The translations under genes and the position numbers were made by a program. Source: Clostridium transplantifaecale (lineage in GTDB: Bacteria; Bacillota; Clostridia; Lachnospirales; Lachnospiraceae). Taken from it: 64,000 bases of DNA. The notes beneath the pieces were generated by a model. The model worked only from the letters and a program-made list of their open reading frames with translations, was not told the origin of the DNA and did not search any database. The DNA lies in the NCBI RefSeq assembly GCF_900626075.1, contig NZ_UYZY01000005.1, forward strand, positions 372,001 to 436,000, given 5' to 3'. Within the stretch, counting starts at the first letter, position 1, and each line of letters begins with the position of its first letter. This document shows, piece after piece, positions 15,241-24,503 of this stretch.

Positions 15241-16626
15241 ATGAGTCAGAGAAGAGGCCAGTGGGCCAGTAATCTGGGATTTATACTGGCGGCGGCGGGG
15301 TCTGCCGTGGGTCTGGGAAATATCTGGAAGTTTCCGGGAAAGACGGGAGCATACGGGGGAGGCGCTTTTCTGCTTTCCTATATCGTGATTGTGGCTCTGA
15401 TTGGTTTTCCGGTCATGCTGGCTGAACTTTCGATCGGACGGGCCACCCAGAAGAATGTGGTGGGAGCGTTCCATCAGCTTAACAGGAAGTGGACCTTTGC
15501 AGGCGGAATCGGCGTATTGACACTTTTCGTCATTATGTCTTATTATAGTGTGGTGGGCGGATGGGTGCTCAAGTACGTCTTTGCCTATCTGGTGGAACCG
15601 GGCTTTGGAAGCGGAGCCGTGTCCTATCAGGAATATTTTGTGAATTTTATCGGTAAACCGGTGCAGCCCCTTGCATGGGGATTTGTATTTCTGGTGCTTT
15701 GCATTTATGTGGTAGTTAAGGGAGTCTCCGAGGGAATTGAGAGGGTCAGTAAGATTCTGATGCCGGCTCTGTTCCTCCTTCTGATTGCCTGCGCGGTGAG
15801 GTCTGTGACACTCCCCGGCGCGAAAGAGGGGCTTTCCTATATGCTTACCATCAAACCTGGCAGTTTTAACCGTGACACGCTTGTAGGGGCGCTTGGACAG
15901 GCATTTTTCTCCCTTTCCGTGGGAATGGGGATTATGGTCACTTACGGTTCCTATGTGCCGAAGAAGGATAATCTTGTAAAGAGCGCGGCGTGGATCTGTG
16001 TGCTGGACACGCTGGTTGCCATTCTGGCCGCTTTTGCAATTGTTCCGGTCGTGTTTGTCACCCTTGGGGCGGAGGGGCTGGGCATGGGCGGCGGCTTTGC
16101 CTTTATGGCCCTGCCGGAGGTATTTGACGGGCTTCCGGGAGGACGGATATTCGGCCTGTTTTTCTTCGTGCTCCTTTTCCTGGCAGCTCTCACCAGCGCT
16201 ATCAGCATTCTGGAGAGCTGTGTGGCATTTATCACGGAAGAGTGGAAGGTGTCCAGACTGAAAGCTACGGTTATTTTGTCCGTGCCGATGACCGTATTAA
16301 GCGCCGGATATTCCCTTTCCCAGATGGAGTCGAGAAACATCAACCTGCCCTGGTTTGATTTTTCAAAGGGACTTCAAATGCTGCCGATGAATGCGGTGAT
16401 GGAAAAGTTCACCGATAACCTGATGATTCCGGTGGGAGCGCTCTGCTTCTGTATTTTTGCCGGCTGGATCTGGGGGAAAGGCAAGGCCTCAGAAGAGATT
16501 AGTTCAAACGGAACCTATCCGTTCCGGCTCAGGAAAGCATGGGAATTTATCGTGCGATTTGTGGCTCCGGCCGTTATCCTGCTGATTCTCTACTTTACCG
16601 TGGGAAAAGGCCAGGGACTTTCATAA
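15241..16626 (+). CDS. Neurotransmitter:sodium symporter (NSS/SNF) family transporter
   Basis: 461 residues from the ATG at 15241, ten bases after AGGGGG. The signature of the family is at the N terminus: WASNLGFILAAAGSAVGLGN, then WKFPG, with the unwound part of helix 1 that binds Na+ and substrate. About eleven or twelve helices follow. Bacterial NSS proteins import amino acids such as tryptophan, tyrosine or leucine with sodium; the substrate here is not evident. It appears to be a single-gene unit. Confidence 0.92.
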   Translation: MSQRRGQWASNLGFILAAAGSAVGLGNIWKFPGKTGAYGGGAFLLSYIVIVALIGFPVMLAELSIGRATQKNVVGAFHQLNRKWTFAGGIGVLTLFVIMSYYSVVGGWVLKYVFAYLVEPGFGSGAVSYQEYFVNFIGKPVQPLAWGFVFLVLCIYVVVKGVSEGIERVSKILMPALFLLLIACAVRSVTLPGAKEGLSYMLTIKPGSFNRDTLVGALGQAFFSLSVGMGIMVTYGSYVPKKDNLVKSAAWICVLDTLVAILAAFAIVPVVFVTLGAEGLGMGGGFAFMALPEVFDGLPGGRIFGLFFFVLLFLAALTSAISILESCVAFITEEWKVSRLKATVILSVPMTVLSAGYSLSQMESRNINLPWFDFSKGLQMLPMNAVMEKFTDNLMIPVGALCFCIFAGWIWGKGKASEEISSNGTYPFRLRKAWEFIVRFVAPAVILLILYFTVGKGQGLS

Positions 16627-16727
16627 CCGCTCCGTTGGAATGTGGGTTTTACGCACGGGATGTCCGTCTGCGGGCGGCTTCGGGACGATGGGCTGCGGGG
16701 CAGGCGCTTTAAACAGGAGGAGTATCG

Positions 16728-17348
16728 ATGATTAAAAACATTGTATTTGATATGGGACGTGTCCTTTTAGACTATGAGGCAGCCAGGGTATGCTGGCAGT
16801 TTACAGACTCCAAAGAAGACGTGGAGCTGATGGAAAAAGAACTGTTTTTTGCGGAGGAGTGGACTCTGCTGGACAGGGGAACCATTGAGGAGGATGAGGC
16901 GCTTAAGCGCGTACAGGAGAGACTTCCGGATGAGCGGACAAGGGAACTGGCGCGGCTGAGCCTGGCTCACTGGCACGAGTTTAATATTGAGCCGAAACCT
17001 GGTATGGAGGAGCTTGTGAAGGAGCTTAAGGAAGCAGGGCTGTCCATTTACCTCTGTTCCAATGCCTCTCTGAGGCTGAGGGTTTTTGAAGACAGGATCC
17101 CGGGAATCGAATATTTTGACGGCGTTCTCGTTTCTGCGGAAGAGAAACTGCTGAAACCGGAGCCTGAGATTTTTGAACGCCTGTTTGAGAAATTTTCCAT
17201 CCTGCCGGAGGAATCCCTGTTCATTGACGATATCCAGGCCAACATCGACGGCGCGGCGGCTTGCGGAATGAAGGGATACTGTTTCGCGGACGGTGACGTC
17301 GCTAAACTCAGGGAATATTTGTTTACACGCGCTGCGGATCAGAGTTAG
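16728..17348 (+). CDS. HAD-family phosphatase (YihX-like subgroup)
   Basis: 206 residues. Motif I is FDMGRVLLDY: nucleophile Asp8 is present, but the usual second Asp is Gly10, as in YihX-type sugar phosphatases and epoxide-hydrolase-like HADs. Motif II is CSNAS, motif III the lysine in LKPEPEIFE, and motif IV FIDD. Residues about 15-85 are the helical cap. It probably removes phosphate from a sugar phosphate or similar small molecule. AGGAGG lies ahead of the ATG. It converges on the ABC transporter operon, with four bases between the stops. Confidence 0.88.
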   Translation: MIKNIVFDMGRVLLDYEAARVCWQFTDSKEDVELMEKELFFAEEWTLLDRGTIEEDEALKRVQERLPDERTRELARLSLAHWHEFNIEPKPGMEELVKELKEAGLSIYLCSNASLRLRVFEDRIPGIEYFDGVLVSAEEKLLKPEPEIFERLFEKFSILPEESLFIDDIQANIDGAAACGMKGYCFADGDVAKLREYLFTRAADQS

Positions 17349-17352
17349 GGAA

Positions 17353-17955
17353 CTAAGTATCGGAATTAAGTATTTCACGCTGAAGTGTAATAATTTTACC
17401 GCCCAGCAGGCCGGCATCGTTCCGGTCGTGGGTGGATAAGAGGACAGGACGTCCGTCTGCTTTCTCCAGAAGGTAGCGGATGGCCCTGTCTTTTGTTTTT
17501 TCATCCAGGCCGGTGAAGGGTTCGTCGAAAATAAACATATCGCAGGGAGCCAGCAGGGCGCGCAGCAATGCGCAGCGCCTCTTCATGCCGCCGCTCAGGG
17601 TGGAGACGGGGCGGTTTAACGCTTCTTCGGGCAGGAGTCTTGCCATCTCTTTGAAAAGACGGTCCCTGTCGGTGCGTCCGGGCAGTACGAGGGCGGTATT
17701 TTCCATAGGGGAAAATTCGGGAATCAGCCTGTCCTCCTGAAAAACCGTAGAAAAACGGATTTTTTCGGGGGAGGAGGTGATTGTACCTGAGTCGGGTTTT
17801 TCGAGTCCCAGAATCAGGCGGAACAGCGTTGTCTTGCCCATTCCCGAAGGGGCCATCAGGCAGCAGATGTCCGGGGATGCGATTTTCAGGCTGACGCCGG
17901 AGAGAACAGGCAGGGAGCCGTATGATTTTGTGATGTTATCGAGTATCAGTTCCAT
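17353..17955 (-). CDS. ABC importer ATP-binding protein (NitT/TauT type)
   Basis: 200 residues, short for an ATPase subunit. Walker A APSGMGKTT, Q-loop FQEDRLIPE, signature LSGGMKRR, Walker B MFIFDEPF and switch His in LSTHDRND are all present, so it should be active. It is the last gene of a three-gene importer operon with the permease and binding protein upstream on the same strand. Confidence 0.92.
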   Translation of the reverse strand: MELILDNITKSYGSLPVLSGVSLKIASPDICCLMAPSGMGKTTLFRLILGLEKPDSGTITSSPEKIRFSTVFQEDRLIPEFSPMENTALVLPGRTDRDRLFKEMARLLPEEALNRPVSTLSGGMKRRCALLRALLAPCDMFIFDEPFTGLDEKTKDRAIRYLLEKADGRPVLLSTHDRNDAGLLGGKIITLQREILNSDT

Positions 17956-18045
17956 TTATAACCTCCTGATGTATGGATGCTGTGGTGATTGTAGGACAGT
18001 CCGTAAAGAGCCGTACCATATCGTACCGTATCGGGCCGGACAGCA

Positions 18046-18831
18046 TTATCCCTGCTTTTTTCTGCCCAGAGAGCCGATTAAGAGCAGGAACAGGCGCTCA
18101 AAGAAAAAGGTGACGGCGATAATCACAAGGGTCCAGGCAAAAAGCCCGGCCGTGTCGAGGTAAATCTTTGACATGTAGAGTTTTTCACCGATGGAATAGC
18201 TGGGTACGCCGATGACCTCGGCGGCAACGCCTGATTTGAAACTCATTCCAAGGGCAGTCCTTACGCTGGTCAGCAGATAGGGCAACAGGGCGGGCAGGTA
18301 TACGGCTTTTACTTTCCGGAAGAAGGAGAGGCGGAAGACGCGCGCCATCTCAAGCAGCTTGCCATCGGCGCTCTTGAGGCCCGACAGCGTTGCGGTGTAC
18401 AGCATCGGAAGGACGATAGTGAATGCGATAAAGACCGACAAGTTTTCAGCGCCGGTCCAAATCAGGGCCAGGATGACAAAGGAGGCTACGGGGATGGACT
18501 TTAAAAGGAGCATTACCGGGGCCAGAAGTTCATCCAGGAATGGAAAGCAAAAGGCCAGGCAGCCCGTCAGAATCCCGCAGAAAAATGCGGCGGTAAATCC
18601 TGTGCAGATTCGCAGGGAGGACAGGCCGATGGTCTTCCAGAAATCAAATGTGCCGATCTGGGACGACAGGGAGGCCAGCACATCGGCCGGCCCCACAAAT
18701 ATGATGGAATTATTGACTGCGGCAGACAAAACCTGCCACAGGACGAGCCAGAAAAGTAAGATTACGGCTTTTCCGGCGATATTTTTACGGTTCGGTTTTT
18801 CTGATGTCTTTCCGTTACTCTGGGTATTCAT
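18046..18831 (-). CDS. ABC importer permease (NitT/TauT type)
   Basis: 261 residues with about six membrane helices and the cytoplasmic coupling loop near residues 150-185 (DGKLLEMARVFRLSFFRKVK, then YLPALLPYLLTSVRTALG), matching the EAA-loop of binding-protein-dependent permeases for nitrate, sulfonate, taurine or thiamine precursors. It lies between the binding protein and ATPase genes, 31 and 90 bases away. Confidence 0.92.
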   Translation of the reverse strand: MNTQSNGKTSEKPNRKNIAGKAVILLFWLVLWQVLSAAVNNSIIFVGPADVLASLSSQIGTFDFWKTIGLSSLRICTGFTAAFFCGILTGCLAFCFPFLDELLAPVMLLLKSIPVASFVILALIWTGAENLSVFIAFTIVLPMLYTATLSGLKSADGKLLEMARVFRLSFFRKVKAVYLPALLPYLLTSVRTALGMSFKSGVAAEVIGVPSYSIGEKLYMSKIYLDTAGLFAWTLVIIAVTFFFERLFLLLIGSLGRKKQG

Positions 18832-18862
18832 ATTCTGCTGTCTCCGGATAGAAATTTCATTT

Positions 18863-19963
18863 TTACTGTTTGGCTGTGTAATAGAAACCGTCGGCCGGGA
18901 GTTTTCCGCCTACGGATTTCGGATCCTGTTCATACAGGACGTTCAGATAGCCGGCCAGGGCGGCCTTCATCTCTTCGCCCTCAATGAAGGTGATGTTGCA
19001 GTAAGGAAGCGCTTTTTTTGCAATCGGGGCCTTTTCAATAATGCCTGCCTGAACAATCTGCTCGGCCGTGGCGTCCGGGTTTAAAACGGCGGTTTCAGCG
19101 GAAACCTTGTGGTCGGAGAGGAATACCTTTACGGCCTCCTCATTCTTTTTCAGGAAATCGTTGGTGACAATCGTAACGCCCGTCACAAGACGGCTGCCGT
19201 CTTCGCCCTGCACCTTATCCCACTCCGCGGTCAAATCAAGCACAATCTTAAGAGCCTCATTCTGGGCGCAGGCCACGGTTACAAACGGCTGCGGAAGCAG
19301 GCCGATAGCGTCCGGCTTCTCTTTTAACACGGCGGCAACTTCGGTGGCCTCGGATTTATATTCTAATGTTACGTCGGTCTCGGCAAGACCGTTTGCCTTT
19401 AACAGGTATTGGATGACGTAGTCGGGGGTCGTTCCCTTTCCGGTCAGATAGACTGTTTTACCCTTCAGGTCGGCCACGGATTTGATGGAATCATCGGAAG
19501 AAACAATATAGAGCACTCCCAGTGTATTGATATCGATCACGGAGATGCCGCCTTCCGTTTTATTATACAGGACACTTGCCACATTGGCGGGAACCAGGGC
19601 GATATCCAGCTTGCCTGAGGCAACGGAAGCGACCAGTTCATCGGCGGCGGTGACCATCTTGAAATCATATTGATTGGCGGAGGCGCCGGAATTCATCAGG
19701 GAGACAAGTCCCATGGAGGTAGGTCCTTTTAACGAGCCCACCCGGATGGCTCCTTCTGCGGCGCTGCCGGAAGTTTCCTGCGTATCTTCGGCCGGAGCCG
19801 TTTCTTCGTCAGACGGTAAAGCTTCACTGCTTTCACCTGTTTCAGCCTGCGGCGCCTGGCTTTCGGCAGCCGTGGTTCCGGCAGTACGGTTGTTGGAAGA
19901 GCAGCCTGCAAGGGAAGCTGCGGTCATGGCAAGAGCCATAAAAACGGGTAATAATTTTTTCAT
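18863..19963 (-). CDS. ABC importer substrate-binding lipoprotein (NitT/TauT, NMT1-like)
   Basis: 366 residues from the ATG at 19963. The N terminus is a lipoprotein signal with the lipobox LAGC, then an acidic Ser/Thr/Glu-rich tether of about 60 residues. The body has the two-lobe NMT1/SsuA-like fold (GPTSMGLVSLMN, DLKGKTVYLTGKGTTPDYV, LLPQPF). The ligand could be a sulfonate, nitrate, a pyrimidine precursor or another small organic compound; motifs do not decide. First gene of the importer operon, behind a leader of about 240 bases. Confidence 0.9.
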   Translation of the reverse strand: MKKLLPVFMALAMTAASLAGCSSNNRTAGTTAAESQAPQAETGESSEALPSDEETAPAEDTQETSGSAAEGAIRVGSLKGPTSMGLVSLMNSGASANQYDFKMVTAADELVASVASGKLDIALVPANVASVLYNKTEGGISVIDINTLGVLYIVSSDDSIKSVADLKGKTVYLTGKGTTPDYVIQYLLKANGLAETDVTLEYKSEATEVAAVLKEKPDAIGLLPQPFVTVACAQNEALKIVLDLTAEWDKVQGEDGSRLVTGVTIVTNDFLKKNEEAVKVFLSDHKVSAETAVLNPDATAEQIVQAGIIEKAPIAKKALPYCNITFIEGEEMKAALAGYLNVLYEQDPKSVGGKLPADGFYYTAKQ

Positions 19964-20204
19964 AATTGATTCAGTCCTCTCTTTTTTGTGGTGTGGATAA
20001 CTTGGGTTATCACAGCTCAAACCGAGGCAACTGACAGGGAACAGCCGGAAAAAGAAATCCGGGACAAACAGCGGGATTACGATTCTCAGGCTTCCCCCTC
20101 AGCCGGTTCAGCCGTTTCGAAGGGAAACAGGCCAAGCTTTGGAGTGAGCGTGAAACAGTGTGCCGTTACGGCTGCATAGACTAAATGCGGCCGCTCCGTT
20201 ACAC
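19964..20204 (-). other. Long leader of the ABC importer operon
   Basis: About 240 bases lie between the predicted promoter and the first start codon. The region can form local hairpins (for instance GGCCGCAT with ATGCAGCC at 20173-20195), but I matched no known riboswitch core: the TPP, cobalamin, SAM and guanidine conserved strings are missing. Confidence 0.35.
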
Positions 20205-20209
20205 CAGTT

Positions 20210-20238
20210 ACTATACAGGATAGAGGGAGAAAAAACAA
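20210..20238 (-). promoter_or_regulatory. Predicted promoter of the ABC importer operon
   Basis: Minus strand TTGTTT (20238-20233) and TATAGT (20215-20210), 17-base spacer. Confidence 0.5.
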
Positions 20239-20352
20239 GGGCGTCCCTGGAAACTATAACAGAAAAACCTATGCGTAAAACGAATACGTTATATTGGAAT
20301 GTAATATTAGTATTCCCGCACAGGTTCCCCTATAATAGGGCTATGATGATCA

Positions 20353-21261
20353 TCAGAAAGAACTGGAATGCGAGCCTCCTGATTCCTCCATCCGGGCAAT
20401 GACATAGTCTTTGAAGTTGCGGACAAACGGCGGCAGGATCTCGTTTTTGGGCCAGCATAGATAGAGGGGGCGGCTGAGCGACGACGATTCGAGAACCAAC
20501 GGGGTTACATTTAAAACCTGCAGCTCGGGAACGTGTGGGATAATTCCCACTCCCAGGCCGGAGGAAACGGCGGCGGCAATCATCTTCTCATTTTCCGCCT
20601 CCTGCAGAATATGGGGAGTGAGATGAAACCGCTCAAATATTCCGTCGAGACAGTAACGGGTACCGCAGTTGCGGGTGTAGGAAATCAGCGGTTCTTCAAG
20701 CAGACGGGACAGCGTAACGCGTCCGGCGCGTGAAAGAGGATGACTGTTCGGTACAATCGCGATCAGCTCCTCATCATACAGATGGTAAAATTCAATCTTA
20801 TCGCCGGGAATCCTGGCGCCAAAGCCCAGGTCGATTATTTTCTGGTGAAACGCATTTTCCATCATGGCTGCGTGCTGCTCGATAAACTCGAACTGGACCA
20901 GATGGTTTTCCGGGTTCTGATGGAAACTGCTTATCATATCCGGAATGAAATGGCTCTGGAGCGTGTAGCCGACAGCCATACGGATTTTACCGCTGTTGGA
21001 ATTTCTCATGCTGTGTATTTCCGAAGTTGCAAGATCGAGTTCACTCAGAATTTTATTGACATGGATCAGGAAACGTTCGCCGTATTCCGTAATCCTGATG
21101 CCGCGGCCAATCTTGTAAAAGAGAGGTGCATTAAGTTCGGCTTCCAGATCGGCAATGGAGTGGCTGAGGCTCGGCTGTGCAATCAGCAGCTTATGGGATG
21201 CTTTTGTGTAGCTCTCCAGTTCCGCAATCGTCTGGAAATAACGCAGTTGTTGAAGATTCAT
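20353..21261 (-). CDS. LysR-type regulator, probably of the divergent isomerase/SDR/TRAP genes
   Basis: 302 residues: N-terminal winged helix (MNLQQLRYFQTIAELESYT, KASHKLLIAQPSLSHSI, LEAELNAPLFYKIGRGI) and a two-lobe ligand domain from about residue 90. It is divergent from the gene at 21447 with 185 bases between, the usual layout for a LysR protein and its target. A co-inducer related to the substrate of the adjacent isomerase and dehydrogenase is likely. Confidence 0.9.
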   Translation of the reverse strand: MNLQQLRYFQTIAELESYTKASHKLLIAQPSLSHSIADLEAELNAPLFYKIGRGIRITEYGERFLIHVNKILSELDLATSEIHSMRNSNSGKIRMAVGYTLQSHFIPDMISSFHQNPENHLVQFEFIEQHAAMMENAFHQKIIDLGFGARIPGDKIEFYHLYDEELIAIVPNSHPLSRAGRVTLSRLLEEPLISYTRNCGTRYCLDGIFERFHLTPHILQEAENEKMIAAAVSSGLGVGIIPHVPELQVLNVTPLVLESSSLSRPLYLCWPKNEILPPFVRNFKDYVIARMEESGGSHSSSF

Positions 21262-21446
21262 TTTCCTTCCTCCGCTTTGGATTAAATCAGCGCCCGGATT
21301 TTAGCAGTGGATGCGGAAACCGGTATGCGCAGGTATGATGTTCACTGGGTCTGGAAGTACCTGACCAAGTGTTCATAGTATATCACAAAGCCGCGGGGAA
21401 GGTGAAGTTTTAACCTTAAGAAGATAGAGAAAAGAGGGATATAACA

Positions 21447-22277
21447 ATGAAAACAAAATATCAGCTCGTACATCTGACCGATATTACCTGTCCGCCGCCG
21501 GAGATGATTCGGATTGCGGCCCGGACCGGCTATGATTCCGTCGCGCTCCGGACGATACCGATGGGCGTGGAGGGAGAAAAGACGTTTGATATTGCAAAGG
21601 ACAGGAAACTTTTTTCGGAAATAAAACAGGCCGTCCGGGAGACCGGGATTGAGATAGACGGGATCGAGAATACCAGGATTTATGACGGTGTCGATATCAG
21701 GAAATATGAACCGTGCCTGGCGGCGGCGTCCGAGCTTGGCGTACGCCATGTCTTATCCAACATCTGGACCGATGACAAGGCATATTATACGGAAAAGTTC
21801 TGTGAGCTCTGCGATTTGGCGGAAAATTACGGGATCACCGTCAACGTGGAATTTGTTACCTGGTCCAGCGTGAAGAATCTGCAGGAGACAAAGGAACTGC
21901 TTCTGGCTTCGGGCAAGAAAAACGTCGGCATTATTGTGGATACCCTGCATTTTTACCGCTCCCGGGTTAATATAAACGAGCTGCCGGAGCTGCCGCCGGA
22001 ATGGTTTGTCTGTGCGCATCTGTGCGACGCCGGTAAGGAAATTCCGGAGGATCGGGAGAGTCTGGTACATACGGGGCGTGCCGAACGGCTGTATCCGGGA
22101 GAAGGGGCAGTACCGATTCGTGACATTATCATGAATATTCCCAACCGGAATGTCATCCGGGGACTTGAGATACCAAATTTAAAACGTGTTGCACAGATGG
22201 GATACGAGGCGTATGCGGGGCAGGCGCTTAAATGGGCAGAGAGATGTATGAGGGAGGATGAAAATGAACCGATTTGA
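21447..22277 (+). CDS. Sugar phosphate isomerase/epimerase (TIM barrel)
   Basis: 276 residues of the xylose-isomerase-like AP-endonuclease-2 fold. Candidate metal ligands are at the ends of barrel strands: Glu in VNVEFV, Asp in IIVDTLHF, His in AHLCDAG and Glu in RGLEIPN. First gene of a plus-strand operon with an SDR dehydrogenase (14-base overlap) and TRAP binding proteins, suggesting uptake and breakdown of a sugar acid or polyol. Substrate not decided by the sequence. Confidence 0.87.
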   Translation: MKTKYQLVHLTDITCPPPEMIRIAARTGYDSVALRTIPMGVEGEKTFDIAKDRKLFSEIKQAVRETGIEIDGIENTRIYDGVDIRKYEPCLAAASELGVRHVLSNIWTDDKAYYTEKFCELCDLAENYGITVNVEFVTWSSVKNLQETKELLLASGKKNVGIIVDTLHFYRSRVNINELPELPPEWFVCAHLCDAGKEIPEDRESLVHTGRAERLYPGEGAVPIRDIIMNIPNRNVIRGLEIPNLKRVAQMGYEAYAGQALKWAERCMREDENEPI

Positions 22278-23019
22278 TGAGAAAGTTGTTTTAATCACAG
22301 GGGGAGCAGGTGACATCGCGGCTGCTGCGGCAAAACGGCTGCTGTCAGAGGGCGCCAGGGTTGTACTTACGGATTTATCGGAAGAGGGCCTGACGGAAAC
22401 AAAAAAGAAACTGATGGAAGACGGTTTTGAGGACAACAGGATAAAGGTGATCAGGGGTAATGTGTGCGACTATGAAGACTGCGTGAAAGCCGCCGATTTT
22501 ACGGTGAAGGAATTCGGAAAACTCGACGTGCTGGTGGCGACGGCCGGCATAGTCCGCCACTGCCCAATTGATGAAATGAGCGAGAAGGACTGGCAGGATG
22601 TGATAAATATCAATCTGACAGGAGTTTTTCATTCGGCAAAATCGGTAGTTCCGGTGATGAAAAGACAAAAGTATGGTAGAATTGTCCTGATATCTTCCCT
22701 TGGCGGCAGAACGGGACGTCCCGGCGTAGGAGTCAACTATGCGGCGTCCAAGGCGGCGGTAGTGGGAATGACACAGCTTCTCGGCTATGAGCTGGGGCCG
22801 TGGAACATTACGGTTAACAGCGTGGCGCCGGGGCCGCTCAAAGGACGGATGTTTTTAACGCTTTCGCAGGATAAGATTCAAAAACTTTCGGAGGGCGTAC
22901 GGATCCCCCGGCTGGGGGAACTGGAGGATATAGCGGCGGCGATTGCCTATCTCGGAAGCGATGACGCGGCCTGGACAACCGGAGAAATACTGGATGTCAA
23001 CGGCGGGCTGCAATATTAA
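22264..23019 (+). CDS. Short-chain dehydrogenase/reductase
   Basis: 251 residues from the ATG at 22264 (GGGAGG six bases ahead). The catalytic set is normal: Ser in LISSLGG, YAASK with Tyr and Lys, and Asn in NINLTG. The nucleotide-binding loop is unusual: the TGxxxGxG motif reads TGGAGDIA, with the last two glycines replaced by Asp and Ala. NAD(H) or NADP(H) use is therefore uncertain. It ends with the common WTTGEILDVNGG. Probably oxidises or reduces the sugar-like substrate handled by the neighbouring isomerase. Confidence 0.9.
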   Translation: MNRFDEKVVLITGGAGDIAAAAAKRLLSEGARVVLTDLSEEGLTETKKKLMEDGFEDNRIKVIRGNVCDYEDCVKAADFTVKEFGKLDVLVATAGIVRHCPIDEMSEKDWQDVININLTGVFHSAKSVVPVMKRQKYGRIVLISSLGGRTGRPGVGVNYAASKAAVVGMTQLLGYELGPWNITVNSVAPGPLKGRMFLTLSQDKIQKLSEGVRIPRLGELEDIAAAIAYLGSDDAAWTTGEILDVNGGLQY

Positions 23020-23048
23020 TATTTGTAAGGTACAGGAGGAGAATTCAG

Positions 23049-24131
23049 ATGAAAAAAAAGGGTGTTATTATGGGGGCCTTACTGGCGGTGGGGATGGCGC
23101 TGTCGCTTTCGGCCTGCGGCGGGGAATTGTTTCAGGAGGAGACGGTTGTTGGAGCGCCGGGATTTGAACATCTGGATCAGGTGGTTCTGATCGGCGCGGA
23201 TGCTAATGCCAAAGGGGCGGCCGGACAGATATTTTTTCAAAAAGTAGCCGAGAACGTGGACCGGATTACCGGGGGAAAACTGACCCTGGATCTATTCCAC
23301 AACGGGGAACTTGGCAATGACGAGGAGATTTTCCGTCAGATGCGGTTTAACGACATTCACCTGACGGTGTCCCAGACAGCGCCCGCCGTCTCTTTCGTCC
23401 CGGAGCTTGCGGCCCTGGATCTGCCGATGGTTTTTGCAAAATATGACGGCGGCACAATCGACGCCGTGTTCAACGGGGAGAACAGCGATTTCCACCGGAA
23501 ACTGTCCGAAAGCTATGAGAAATCGGGCCTGCATCTGCTGGGCATCATGCAGAATGCAACGTACCGCCTGACCACCGCAAACCGGGATTTGTCCACACTC
23601 AAGGATTTTAAGGGGCTGCAAATCCGCACAATGGGCAATTCCAACCATATGGCATTCTGGACCGCCATCGGAGCGGAACCGACGCCTCTTGCGTGGTCCG
23701 AAGTCTACTTTGCGCTGCAGTCCGGCACCGTGGATGCCCAGGAAAATGCAGCGGATACTATAGTGGGGGCGAACCTGTATGAAATCCAGAAGGTTCTGGC
23801 CTGCACAAACCATATCCTCTATGCAAACCAGATATGCATTACCCAGAAGGCTTATGAGGAGCTGGCGCCGGAATACCGGCAGGCGCTTAAACAGGCCGTG
23901 GATGAAGCGAATGCCGACATGCGCCGGATGCTTCTGGAGATTGACGAGACAAACAGGAAGACCCTTGAAGAACACGGAATGAGAATTATCACATATGACG
24001 AAGCGTTTTTCGATGAGGTGCTGGCGCTCGACAGTGTGAAACAGCTTTATAAGGGGATAGATGCATCCGTGGACGGCCTCGGAAGTATTTTACAGGATAG
24101 CCTGGAGACGGAATCAAAACGGGAAAAATAG
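23049..24131 (+). CDS. TRAP transporter solute-binding protein (DctP family), copy 1
   Basis: 360 residues with a lipoprotein signal (LSACGG). The DctP body is clear: GAAGQIFFQKVAENVDRITG, LFHNGELGNDEE, the central KGLQIRTMGNSNHMAFW with the arginine that usually binds the substrate carboxylate, and EVYFALQSGTVDAQENA. It captures an organic acid, such as a sugar acid, outside the cell. No DctQ/DctM membrane genes follow; instead a hairpin terminator and a second, very similar gene. Last gene of the isomerase-SDR operon. Confidence 0.92.
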   Translation: MKKKGVIMGALLAVGMALSLSACGGELFQEETVVGAPGFEHLDQVVLIGADANAKGAAGQIFFQKVAENVDRITGGKLTLDLFHNGELGNDEEIFRQMRFNDIHLTVSQTAPAVSFVPELAALDLPMVFAKYDGGTIDAVFNGENSDFHRKLSESYEKSGLHLLGIMQNATYRLTTANRDLSTLKDFKGLQIRTMGNSNHMAFWTAIGAEPTPLAWSEVYFALQSGTVDAQENAADTIVGANLYEIQKVLACTNHILYANQICITQKAYEELAPEYRQALKQAVDEANADMRRMLLEIDETNRKTLEEHGMRIITYDEAFFDEVLALDSVKQLYKGIDASVDGLGSILQDSLETESKREK

Positions 24132-24149
24132 CGGACGGATAACGGGAAA

Positions 24150-24206
24150 GAGCTGCAAAATGACATGAAACACCATTGTGTTTGTGCCATTTTGCGGCTC
24201 TTTTTT
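24150..24206 (+). terminator. Terminator after TRAP copy 1
   Basis: GAGCTGCAAAATG pairs with CATTTTGCGGCTC (one T-G pair), then six T. The sequence is nearly identical to the one after copy 2. Confidence 0.85.
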
Positions 24207-24381
24207 GTTGAGTGGCAATGAAAAGTCCGCGAAGCGTACTTTTCGCTGTTTGGAGTACTTTCAAATATACTAAACGGCTTTTTGCGGATTCTTATGATAT
24301 ATTTAGATGCCTGTGCAAAGAAAAAGTTAAAATTTACAGAAATCTATGCGAATTTTAGTGGTATTGCATGAAAATTCACCA

Positions 24382-24411
24382 TTGGTATTTCCGAACTACA
24401 TACACTATAAT
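24382..24411 (+). promoter_or_regulatory. Promoter of TRAP copy 2
   Basis: TTGGTA (24382-24387) and TATAAT (24406-24411), 18-base spacer, in the AT-rich 297-base gap between terminator and gene. The second copy is therefore likely transcribed on its own. Confidence 0.6.
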
Positions 24412-24503
24412 ATCGGCATAATGGTCGGGTACAAACAGAACAGATTATAGAAAGTGTGAAAATCTCTGAATCGTAATAAAAATCCGACGGGAGGAGAATA
24501 TAG

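Noticed and set aside
20050..20130. Cobalamin, TPP or guanidine riboswitch in the importer leader
   Set aside because: Partial strings such as CTGAG or CCCGCTG occur, but the conserved cores of these classes are not present in order.
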